Below, piece by piece: positions 7,918 through 15,155 of a stretch of DNA of 18,017 bases (positions are counted from its first letter, which is position 1; each line of letters begins with the position of its first letter). This DNA is from Olsenella sp. (GTDB taxonomy: Bacteria > Actinomycetota > Coriobacteriia > Coriobacteriales > Atopobiaceae), in NCBI GenBank assembly GCA_015062715.1, contig SUUD01000015.1, positions 1-18,017 of the forward strand. Reading direction: 5' to 3'. Under the pieces are notes generated by a model. The model was given only the letters and a program-made list of their open reading frames with translations. It was not told the origin of the DNA and made no database searches. The position numbers and the translations under genes were made by a program.

Positions 7918-9543
7918 TCACGCGCCGAGCAGCGCCACCAGCTTGATGGCGAGCAGGATCTGCGTGAGGTCGTTCGAGTCGTGGATGTCGAGGCCATAGG
8001 TCTCGCGGACGCGCTCGACGCGGTAGCGGATGGTCTTGGGGTGGATGTAGAGCTGGTTCGCGGCCTCCTTGTAGTTGAAGCCGCAGGTCGAGAGCACCTG
8101 GAGCGTCTCGAAGAATGCGGGGTTCTCCTTGCGCATGCGCACCAGGCGCGGGTCGATGAACTCGTCGATGTTGTTGAGGTCGCCCACCTGCACCAGGAGC
8201 TTGTAGACGCCAAGGTCCTCGTAGCGGACGCTCTGGTTGTCGGTGCGGTTCGAGTCGAACAGGCGGTAGACCGAGAGCACCTCGTCGTTGATAGCGGGGA
8301 TGGAGTCGCGGTCGGCCGTGCCCGAGAGGGCGGCGAGGTGGACGAAGGGCGGGAACTCGTCGTCGGCATGCATGTCCGAGAGGGTCCTCTCGATGGTCTC
8401 CATGCGGAAGCCGACCGATCCCGTGCTGAAGTTGCGCAGGTAGATGATGCGATTGCCGTTCTGGTAGTAGGCGATGCTGTGGTAGGTGCGCTTGAGGCGC
8501 TGCGTGAGCGCCCGGGCGAGGTCCTCGAGCCGCTCGCTCTGGGTGGGGTCGGTGATGGAGAGGCGCACCAGCAGGGCCTGGTAGTTGGGCTGTAGGCCAA
8601 GCCCCAGTCGCTGGAGCGCGTCCTCGAGGGCGGCGTGGTTGGGGAAGCGGTTGAGCAGCAGGTCGTGCACGAGGGAGTTGTTCTCGTTGAACACGCGCTG
8701 CTCGATGGCGGCCTGCTTGAGCAGCTCGCTCTGCAGCAGGGTCGCGTAGTTCTCGACGGCCATGTAGTCGATGGGCGAGAGCTCGTGGACCGAGGCGTGC
8801 AGCATGAGGTAGATGACGCGCCGCTCGAGTCCGGGCACCAGCACGGTGACCGCGCTGCGGGCCGTGTCGTCAGGATAGAAGAGCATGGCCTGGTAGTAGT
8901 GGAAGGTCTGGTAGCGGCCGCGGGGAATCTCCTCGAGGTGGTAGCGGTTGAATCCGTCCAGGCCCTCGGTGGTCGAGATGCGGATGTCGTTCGCGCGGTC
9001 GAAGTAGGTCACGTCGTAGTGCGTCGCCTCGCCGAGCTTGCGGATGATGTCGTAGATGCTGGGCTGCTCGAGCGCCAGGCGGGTCACCTCGCGGTGCACG
9101 TCGAAGAAGCGGTTGAGCAGGGTCATGTTGCTGTCGATCACGTTACCCATGACGTCCATGAGGATGGGCTCGTACTTGGTGTCGGGCGTGACCTGGACGA
9201 TGGGCACGCAAAGCTCGTCGCACACCTCGACGATGAACTTGGGGACGTGCTTGACGAAGCGCTCGGGCTTGAAGACGACGCCCGCGAGGTCGAGGTCGGC
9301 GACCTTGCGGAAGAAGTCGCGGATCTGCTCCTCGTCGAGGTTCTGCAGGGCGTAGAAGCTCGTGATGAGCAGCAGGCCCGGCTTGCCCCACTTCTCGATG
9401 TCGGCGGCCTCCATGACCATGGCGTTGGTGACGGAATGGTCGAGCCCCCGCTCGCCAGCGACCACGGTCGCGCCGGCAAAGGAGGGGAACAGCAGCGTCT
9501 CGCGGAGGGTCATGACCGGGGCATCGACGGTTGTCTGGGGCAT
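7918..9543 (-). CDS. PucR-family transcriptional regulator
   Basis: The 541-residue protein has the three-part PucR layout. An N-terminal PucR ligand-sensing domain covers roughly residues 12-135 (GERGLDHSVTNAMVMEAADI, then GKPGLLLITSFYAL). A central region with GGDEF-like character lies near 290-430. The last about 65 residues are a PucR C-terminal helix-turn-helix with FNYKEAANQLYIHPKTIRYR. B. subtilis PucR controls purine catabolism and responds to allantoin-type intermediates; related proteins control other nitrogen pathways. It is divergent from fdrA-allG across 246 bases that contain twin palindromic boxes, so it is the natural candidate to control that operon. ATG 9541-9543 has AGAGGA upstream. 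A GATAAT on the minus strand (9585-9590) could be its -10, but no good -35 accompanies it. Confidence 0.9.
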   Translation of the reverse strand: MPQTTVDAPVMTLRETLLFPSFAGATVVAGERGLDHSVTNAMVMEAADIEKWGKPGLLLITSFYALQNLDEEQIRDFFRKVADLDLAGVVFKPERFVKHVPKFIVEVCDELCVPIVQVTPDTKYEPILMDVMGNVIDSNMTLLNRFFDVHREVTRLALEQPSIYDIIRKLGEATHYDVTYFDRANDIRISTTEGLDGFNRYHLEEIPRGRYQTFHYYQAMLFYPDDTARSAVTVLVPGLERRVIYLMLHASVHELSPIDYMAVENYATLLQSELLKQAAIEQRVFNENNSLVHDLLLNRFPNHAALEDALQRLGLGLQPNYQALLVRLSITDPTQSERLEDLARALTQRLKRTYHSIAYYQNGNRIIYLRNFSTGSVGFRMETIERTLSDMHADDEFPPFVHLAALSGTADRDSIPAINDEVLSVYRLFDSNRTDNQSVRYEDLGVYKLLVQVGDLNNIDEFIDPRLVRMRKENPAFFETLQVLSTCGFNYKEAANQLYIHPKTIRYRVERVRETYGLDIHDSNDLTQILLAIKLVALLGA

Positions 9544-9610
9544 GGCGTCCTCTTCTCGCGCGCGACCTATACGGACCTGAACACATTATCAGGTATGGGC
9601 ATATGTCACT

Positions 9611-9661
9611 GCTTTTCCTTAAGGGATAAAGAACTGTCCTTTTTTGTCCCACGGGGAAAAG
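9611..9661 (+). promoter_or_regulatory. Twin palindromic boxes in the pucR/fdrA-allG divergent region
   Basis: The first box, CTTTTCCTTAAGGGATAAAG (9612-9631), is an imperfect palindrome centred on TTAA. The second, TTTTTGTCCCACGGGGAAAA (9641-9660), is another imperfect palindrome. Their centres are about 31 bp apart, close to three DNA turns. GGGATAAA (9623-9630) and GGGGAAAA (9653-9660) also form a direct half-site pair at 30 bp. The region lies 130 to 180 bases upstream of the fusion gene's start and about 70 to 120 upstream of the PucR-family gene's start, so it could serve both. The remaining bases to 9789 show only the ribosome binding site AGGAGG. Confidence 0.5.
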
Positions 9662-9789
9662 GAAGCCCAGAAACCGTCCTGCAATCATCGTAGGCAGAGG
9701 TAACAGGGGCCCCAAGGGACGGCCGCCCGCGGGCCACGCACCGACTTGTCAAACCAGCTTGCAGTTCACAAGAAAGAGGAGGAAGACCC

Positions 9790-12700
9790 ATGGCTCTCTT
9801 CACCGTCGTGAAGAAGAACAGCTACCAGGACTCCATCAACCTGATGCTGCTCACCAACGAGGTCAACGCGCTCGAGGGCGTCAACAAGTCCCAGATCATG
9901 ATGGGCACCGACGCCAACAAGGACATCTTCAACAATGCGGGCCTGCTCACCGACGAGGCTGCCGCCGCCGACCCCTCCGACATGGTCGTCGTCGTCGACG
10001 CCGACGACGAGGCCACCGTCGACGAGGTCCTCGCCGTCGCCGAGAAGTTCCTCTCGGACCTCTCCACCAAGAAGGAGGCCTCCGGCATCCAGGAGGCGTC
10101 CAACTGGGAGGAGGCCCTCGCCATGCTCCCCGACGCCAACCTCGCCCTGTTCTCGACCCCCGGCGAGTACACCGCCCCCGAGATCGAGAAGGCCCTCAAC
10201 CGCGGCCTTCACGTCTTTAGCTTCTCCGACAACATCTCCCTCGAGGACGAGGTCCGCCTGAAGAAGCTCGCCCACGAGAAGGGCCTCATGCTCATGGGTC
10301 CCGACTGCGGCACCGGCGTCATCAGCTCCATCCCCGTGGCCTTCACCAACGTGTCCAAGCCGGGCAACATCGGCATCGTCGGCGCCTCGGGCACCGGCAT
10401 CCAGGAAGTTGCCGCCATCATCGACCGCCTGGGTGGCGGACTGATCCACGCCATCGGCACCGGTGGCCGCGACCTCAACGAGGCCGTTGGCGCCACCACC
10501 GTGAAGGACGCCATCATCGGCCTCGAGAACCACGAGCCCACCGACGTCATCTGCGTCATCTCCAAGCCGCCCGCGCCCGCCGTGCGCGACGAGGTCGTCG
10601 ACCTGCTCGAGAAGTGCACCAAGCCCGTCGTGGCCATCTTCCTGGGCGAGAAGCCCGAGGCGCACCAGGGCAAGGTCTACCTGGCCCACACCCTCGAGGA
10701 GACCGCGCGCATCGCCGTCGACCTGGCCAACGGCAACGAGGTCAAGAAGAACTACCTCGAGCCCCTCGACTTCCAGTGCGACCAGCCCCTCGGCGAGGAC
10801 AAGACCGTCATCGGCCTGTACTCCGGTGGCACCCTGGCCAACGAGGCCGGCATGCTCGTGTCAGAGGCGCTCGACCTGGGCGGCGTCGTGAAGGAGGAGG
10901 GCTTCATCCTCCACTCCCAGGGCTACGACGTCATCGACCTGGGCGACGACATCTACACCCAGGGCAAGCCGCACCCCATGATCGACCCCGAGGTCCGCAT
11001 CAACTACATCCGCAAGTACGGTGCGATGGAGTCCACGGGCGTCATCCTGTTCGACTGCATGCTGGGCTATGGCTGCCACCCCGACATGGCCGCCGCCCTG
11101 GCGCCCGTCATCAAGGAGCAGCTCGAGGCTGCCAAGGCCGAGGGCCGCGAGCTCTACTTCGTGGGTTCGGTCACCGGCACCGAGCGTGACCCGCAGGACT
11201 ACCACAAGTCCTTCGCCACCCTGCGCGAGGCCGGCGCCATCATGGAGACCTCCAACGCCCGCGCCATCCGCCTCGCCCTCGAGCTCAAGGGCATCCACTT
11301 CACCGAGGAGGACCGCGAGGTCGTCCCCTACGAGGTCAAGGACACCTCTCCGCTGCCCGCCCCCTCCGAGCAGGTCATGGAGCTCCTCAACACCACCCCG
11401 CGCATCATCAACGTGGGCGTCGAGAGCTTCAACGAGTCGCTCAACGCCTATGGCGCCAAGTCGGTCCAGTTCTCCTGGAAGCCGCTCGCCGGCGGCAACA
11501 AGCGCATGATCCACCTCCTCAACGAGCTCGAGAAGGTCGAGGGCATCGATGAGGCCAACGAGCGCATCTGCAACCGCTTCAAGGAGTCGCAGCCGTTCCT
11601 GGTCGACGTCGTCCCCGCCAAGACCGTCATCCCCGAGCTCAATCGCGAGCAGAAGACCCTGCTGCACGCCGGTCCCCCCATCAAGTGGGAGAACATGATG
11701 GGCCCGATGAGGGGATCCTGCATTGGCGCCGCCCTCTTCGAGGGCTGGGCGGCCACCGAGGAGGAGGCCGTCGCCATGCTCGAGGCCGGCGAGGTCGAGT
11801 TCATTCCCTGCCACCACTGCCACGCCGTGGGCCCCATGGGCGGCATCACCTCCGCCAACATGGCCGTCCTCGTGGTGCGCAACATGGCCGACGACACCGT
11901 CGCCTACTGCACCATGAACGAAGGCATCGGCAAGGTCCTGCGCTTTGGCGCCTACAGCCAGGAGGTCGTCGACCGCCTGCACTGGATGGCCGACGAGCTC
12001 GGTCCCGTGCTGGCCGCGGCCCTCAAGAAGAAGGAGGGCGGCGTCAACCTCAACGTCCTCATGGCGCGCGCCATCACCCAGGGCGACGAGTTCCACCAGC
12101 GCAACATGGCCGCCTCTCTCAACTTCCTCAAGGAGGTCGCGCCGCTCATCGTCCAGACCGACTACTCCGACGAGGTCAAGCAGCGCGTCATCCAGTTCCT
12201 TGCCGACACCGACCAGTTCTTCCTCAACGTCATGATGGCCACCGGCAAGTCCATCGTCGACTACGTCCGCAAGGACAAGGAGGGCTGCGTCGTCTCCACG
12301 ATGACCCGCAACGGCTACGAGTTCGGCATCCGCGTCTCGGCACTGGGCGACGAGTGGTTCTGCGCGCCGGTCAACACCCCGATTGGCCTGTACTTCACCG
12401 GCTTCACCGCCGAGGACGGCTGCCCCGACAACGGCGACTCCGCCATCTGCGAGACGGTCGGCGTGGGCGGCATGGCCATGGTCGCGGCCCCCGGTGTCAC
12501 CCGCTTCGTCGGCGCCGGCGGCTTCGAGGACGCCCTCAACATCTCCAACGAGATGGAGCAGATCTGCGTGACCCACAACCCCAACTGGTCGATCCCGACC
12601 TGGGACTTCAAGGGCACCTGCCTGGGCATCGACATCCGCAAGGTCGTCGCCACCGGCATCACGCCGATCATCAACACGGGCATCGCCCACCGCAAGGCCG

Positions 12701-12795
12701 GCATTGGCCAGGTCGGTGCCGGCACCGTCCGCGCCCCGCTCGCCTGCTTCGAGAAGGCCCTTGAGGCCTACTGCGCGAGCCTGGGCATCGAGTAG
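9790..12795 (+). CDS. allF-allG: FdrA-YlbE (AllF-AllG) fusion, carbamoyltransferase subunits
   Basis: One 1001-residue frame joins two proteins that are separate in E. coli. Residues 1 to about 583 are a complete FdrA/AllF with succinyl-CoA-synthetase-alpha-like features: MGPDCGTG at 169-176, GIVGASGTGIQE at 195-206, LYSGGTL at 343-349, VTGTERDPQ at 461-469, and the FdrA tail with WKPLAGGNK ending in a helix. Residues about 585-1001 are a complete YlbE/AllG (DUF1116) with LLHAGPP at 624-630, FIPCHHCHAVGPMGG at 671-685, NEGIGK at 710-715 and GDSAICETVGVGG later. In E. coli AllF, AllG and AllH form oxamate carbamoyltransferase, making carbamoyl phosphate from oxalurate. ATG 9790 follows AGGAGGAAG. 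Codons are very strongly C-ending, suggesting high expression. The fused protein would give a fixed 1:1 ratio. The substrate may differ, as for the YahFG paralogues. Confidence 0.9.
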   Translation: MALFTVVKKNSYQDSINLMLLTNEVNALEGVNKSQIMMGTDANKDIFNNAGLLTDEAAAADPSDMVVVVDADDEATVDEVLAVAEKFLSDLSTKKEASGIQEASNWEEALAMLPDANLALFSTPGEYTAPEIEKALNRGLHVFSFSDNISLEDEVRLKKLAHEKGLMLMGPDCGTGVISSIPVAFTNVSKPGNIGIVGASGTGIQEVAAIIDRLGGGLIHAIGTGGRDLNEAVGATTVKDAIIGLENHEPTDVICVISKPPAPAVRDEVVDLLEKCTKPVVAIFLGEKPEAHQGKVYLAHTLEETARIAVDLANGNEVKKNYLEPLDFQCDQPLGEDKTVIGLYSGGTLANEAGMLVSEALDLGGVVKEEGFILHSQGYDVIDLGDDIYTQGKPHPMIDPEVRINYIRKYGAMESTGVILFDCMLGYGCHPDMAAALAPVIKEQLEAAKAEGRELYFVGSVTGTERDPQDYHKSFATLREAGAIMETSNARAIRLALELKGIHFTEEDREVVPYEVKDTSPLPAPSEQVMELLNTTPRIINVGVESFNESLNAYGAKSVQFSWKPLAGGNKRMIHLLNELEKVEGIDEANERICNRFKESQPFLVDVVPAKTVIPELNREQKTLLHAGPPIKWENMMGPMRGSCIGAALFEGWAATEEEAVAMLEAGEVEFIPCHHCHAVGPMGGITSANMAVLVVRNMADDTVAYCTMNEGIGKVLRFGAYSQEVVDRLHWMADELGPVLAAALKKKEGGVNLNVLMARAITQGDEFHQRNMAASLNFLKEVAPLIVQTDYSDEVKQRVIQFLADTDQFFLNVMMATGKSIVDYVRKDKEGCVVSTMTRNGYEFGIRVSALGDEWFCAPVNTPIGLYFTGFTAEDGCPDNGDSAICETVGVGGMAMVAAPGVTRFVGAGGFEDALNISNEMEQICVTHNPNWSIPTWDFKGTCLGIDIRKVVATGITPIINTGIAHRKAGIGQVGAGTVRAPLACFEKALEAYCASLGIE

Positions 12796-12808
12796 GCGGA
12801 CTGGCCCG

Positions 12809-13660
12809 ATGACGGGGGAGGGAGCCATCAGCACCTACGTGCTGGAGCAGGGATTGGATGGGGCGCGCGGATTCGTCCACTCCACATTCCGCTCGAGCCT
12901 GAACGTGGCGGCTGATGGCTTCCTCCTTCATGTCGGCAAGGTCAACGACCCGCTCTCCTGCCTGGGAATGGCCGTGCCCGAGGACGAGATGCGCGAGCTT
13001 CTCGGTAGGGCATGCCAGGAGGACCTCGTCGTGTTTGGCGAGGGATTCCTGCGGGTCTACAGCACCGGCGGCGTCACGAGGATTGACTATGCCGGATTTG
13101 GCCACGTGGACACCAGGATTCCCCGTCTGGGCAAGGCCTGGTCGGAGAAGACCCTCGCATGTGCCATATCTGACGTTGACTTTCGCAAGGGCGCGGGCTT
13201 CCATCCTTCCCATGCCCTCGCGGAGGCCCTGCTCGACCTCTCGCAGGCGGCTGGCGGGGAAGACGGTGGCCCCAGCCTCGTGGCTGGTGCCGCCGACTTT
13301 CTCATTGGCCGGGGGCTTGGCCTCACCCCTTCGGGCGACGACCTGCTTGCCGGCTTTGGGTGCGCCCAGTGGGCACGGTCACATGAGGACCTGCTCGCGG
13401 GAATCCGGACGGAAGGGCTGCCCGGGCGCACCACCGACGTGAGCGTGGCCTATCTGCGCGCCATGGCAGACGGCTACGCGAACCCGGATTTCGTCTCGCT
13501 CGTTCGCGCGGTGGACGACGGGGATCTCCGGCTCACCAGAAAGGCGGTCGAGGGAATCCTCGCCGTCGGTCACACCTCCGGCCACGACAGCCTGTTGGGC
13601 TTTGTCGTTGGCATGGGCCTGCTCGATCGCCTGGGCGGGCCCGATGCGTTTTCCTGCTAA
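12809..13660 (+). CDS. allH: DUF2877 protein, AllH-type carbamoyltransferase subunit
   Basis: The 283-residue product fits the DUF2877/YlbF family (about 270-290 residues). Diagnostic motifs are GLTPSGDDLLAGF at residues 171-183 and GHTSGHDSLLGF at 254-265. In E. coli AllH (formerly YlbF) is the third subunit needed with AllF and AllG for oxamate carbamoyltransferase; its partner here is the fusion 13 bases upstream, so they are surely one operon. ATG 12809 is chosen because the frame further upstream overlaps the end of the fusion gene and does not resemble the family, and GGCGGA lies 8 bases before this ATG. Codon choice is looser than in the fusion gene, suggesting weaker expression or a different history. 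No signal peptide or membrane segment is seen. Confidence 0.88.
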   Translation: MTGEGAISTYVLEQGLDGARGFVHSTFRSSLNVAADGFLLHVGKVNDPLSCLGMAVPEDEMRELLGRACQEDLVVFGEGFLRVYSTGGVTRIDYAGFGHVDTRIPRLGKAWSEKTLACAISDVDFRKGAGFHPSHALAEALLDLSQAAGGEDGGPSLVAGAADFLIGRGLGLTPSGDDLLAGFGCAQWARSHEDLLAGIRTEGLPGRTTDVSVAYLRAMADGYANPDFVSLVRAVDDGDLRLTRKAVEGILAVGHTSGHDSLLGFVVGMGLLDRLGGPDAFSC

Positions 13661-13688
13661 AAGTAGTTTCGAGAGAACGGACTTCGAA

Positions 13689-14945
13689 ATGGCTACAAAG
13701 GCTACCAAGAAGAAGTTCACCTATAACCCCACCACGGCGATCGTCGCGTCGATGGTCATTGGCTTTGTCGTGGGTGCCGTCGTTGGCGAGCCGATGAGCA
13801 ACGTGAAGTTCATCGGAGACATCTTCTTCCGCCTCATCCAGATGGGCATCGTGCCCTTCGTCATGTGCACCATCATCGAGGCCGTTGGCGGGCTGACCGC
13901 GAAGGACCTCTCTGATGTCGGCCTCAAGGGCATCGTGTGGTTTGCCGCGTCATCGGTCCTGGCGTCGGCCTTCGGCATCATGTGCACCCTTGTCTTCAAG
14001 CCGGGGGCCGGCCTTGCCGGGTCTGCCCTCGTGCAGAACGCCACAACGACCGCGGAGGCCTCCAACGTCACGCTGCAGGACACCCTCACCGGCTTCTTCA
14101 GCACCAACATCGTGAACTCGATGGGCGCCGGCGCCATGGTCCCCTGCATCGTCTTCGCCATCGCCCTCGGCCTCTCCTGCTCCGCCTGGCGCCAGACTCA
14201 CGACAACAAGTGCCTGGTCTATGACACCTGTGTCCAGGTCGCTGCCTTGTTGCTCTCCATCATCCGGGGTGTGATGACAATAGCCCCCATAGGCATCTTC
14301 TGCTATGTCGCGGCCATGATTGGCACCCTGGGGGTGGAGGTTCTGGTGCCCTTGCTCAAGTACCTGCTCGTCCTGGGCGGTGCGGTCCTCGTCTTCATGC
14401 TCATATGGATTGCGGTCGTGTGTCTGAGGTGCCGGTTCTCTCCTGTCCGTCTCGTCAAGAAGATGTGGCGCATGAGCGTTATGGCACTGTCCACCACGTC
14501 GAGTGCGGTTACCCTGCCCGTCGAGATGGAGGATGCAAAGGAGTTGCTCGGCCTGCGTGACGACATCGCCGACCTCGTTCTTCCGCTCGGGATGCCCCTC
14601 AATTCCAACGGGGCGTCCATCCACCTGGCCGTGACCGCCTTGACCATAGCCGAGATTTACGGCGTCACCTTCGGTACGGCCCAGCTCGTCTCGCTGACCG
14701 TTATCTGCACGCTGCTCTCGCTTGCCAACGCAGTTGCACCGGGTGCGGACATCGTCTCGCTGACCATGATCGTCCCGCAGCTCGGACTTCCGCTCGACAG
14801 TATTGGCATCTTTGCCGGCCTCTCCTATCCCGTCGGTGCCATCCGCACGATCCTCAACGTCAACTCCGACGTGTACTGCGCTCTGATGGTTGCTGCCGAC
14901 TACGAGGACGGCATCGACCGGGCCAAGTTCGACGCCGACCTGTAA
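13689..14945 (+). CDS. SDF-family (GltP/DctA-like) symporter, copy 1
   Basis: This 418-residue inner-membrane protein belongs to the dicarboxylate/amino acid:cation symporter family. It shows hydrophobic helices with LIQMGIVPFVMC at 49-60, the HP1 serine-rich motif TTSSAVTLP at 269-277, and TM8 residues Arg386, Asn390 and Asp394 in AIRTILNVNSD. Compared with archaeal GltPh, the TM8 aspartate that holds the substrate amino group (Asp394 there) is Gly383 here, and the TM7 NMDGT motif is NSNGA at 305-309. A non-amino dicarboxylate or similar acid is therefore the likely substrate. ATG 13689 matches the start of copy 2 and lies 28 bases after allH; GAGAG is its weak ribosome binding site, so coupling to allH is likely. 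It contains stretches identical in DNA to copy 2. Confidence 0.88.
   Translation: MATKATKKKFTYNPTTAIVASMVIGFVVGAVVGEPMSNVKFIGDIFFRLIQMGIVPFVMCTIIEAVGGLTAKDLSDVGLKGIVWFAASSVLASAFGIMCTLVFKPGAGLAGSALVQNATTTAEASNVTLQDTLTGFFSTNIVNSMGAGAMVPCIVFAIALGLSCSAWRQTHDNKCLVYDTCVQVAALLLSIIRGVMTIAPIGIFCYVAAMIGTLGVEVLVPLLKYLLVLGGAVLVFMLIWIAVVCLRCRFSPVRLVKKMWRMSVMALSTTSSAVTLPVEMEDAKELLGLRDDIADLVLPLGMPLNSNGASIHLAVTALTIAEIYGVTFGTAQLVSLTVICTLLSLANAVAPGADIVSLTMIVPQLGLPLDSIGIFAGLSYPVGAIRTILNVNSDVYCALMVAADYEDGIDRAKFDADL
14055..14197 (+). repeat. 143-bp segment identical to part of symporter copy 2
   Basis: These 143 bases are identical to 15498-15640, including all third codon positions, while sequence on both sides is clearly diverged. 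A shorter identical block of 60 bases is 13818-13877 versus 15273-15332. The pattern suggests local gene conversion between the two paralogues. Confidence 0.9.
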
Positions 14946-15009
14946 GAAGGACTCTGATCGGCAGGGGTTCATTAGACCCATTTAGCATGGTCGGGCACTA
15001 GCACTAGTC

Positions 15010-15060
15010 TTTATCCCCAAGGGATAAACGTATGCTCCAATCTCTCCTTTTGGGGAAAGG
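15010..15060 (+). promoter_or_regulatory. Twin palindromic boxes upstream of symporter copy 2
   Basis: TTTATCCCCAAGGGATAAA (15010-15028) is a perfect inverted repeat with 8-bp arms and a 3-base centre. It is followed after 2 bases by TATGCT (15031-15036), a possible -10 element. A second, weaker box around CTCCTTTTGGGGAAAG (15044-15059) has its centre about 30.5 bp from the first. This is the clearest of three such arrangements in the locus and indicates that copy 2 has its own regulated promoter rather than only read-through from copy 1. Confidence 0.55.
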
Positions 15061-15104
15061 AATCAGAGGCATGCCCTACCTAGACTGAAAGTGTCAGGAA
15101 AGGC

Positions 15105-15135
15105 GGGGGAGGAGCCCCCAACGGGGTGATCCCCC
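15105..15135 (+). promoter_or_regulatory. Alternative G/C hairpins in the leader of symporter copy 2
   Basis: Four blocks lie in order: GGGGG (15105-15109), CCCCC (15115-15119), GGGG (15123-15126) and CCCCC (15131-15135). Blocks 1-2 and 3-4 can pair as two hairpins. Blocks 2-3 can pair instead, with only 3 bases between. The ribosome binding site AGAAGGGA (15142-15149) follows directly, so the leader could form exclusive structures that tune translation or transcription. The function is inferred only from pairing. Confidence 0.4.
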
Positions 15136-15155
15136 AACAGATAGAAGGGATAGAA

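Noticed and set aside
9544..9789. Purine riboswitch before the fusion gene
   Set aside because: No conserved three-way junction or core sequence of known purine riboswitch classes could be recognised; the palindromic boxes fit protein binding better.
9790..11540. Reading FdrA as a fumarate reductase subunit from its name
   Set aside because: The name is historical; the sequence is succinyl-CoA-synthetase-like and the family is now tied to oxamate carbamoyltransferase, with no flavoprotein motifs.
10861..12834. 657-codon minus-strand open frame opposite the AllF-AllG gene
   Set aside because: It is produced by the strong C-ending codon bias of the sense gene; the composition is Asp/Gly/Val/His-rich and matches nothing known to me.
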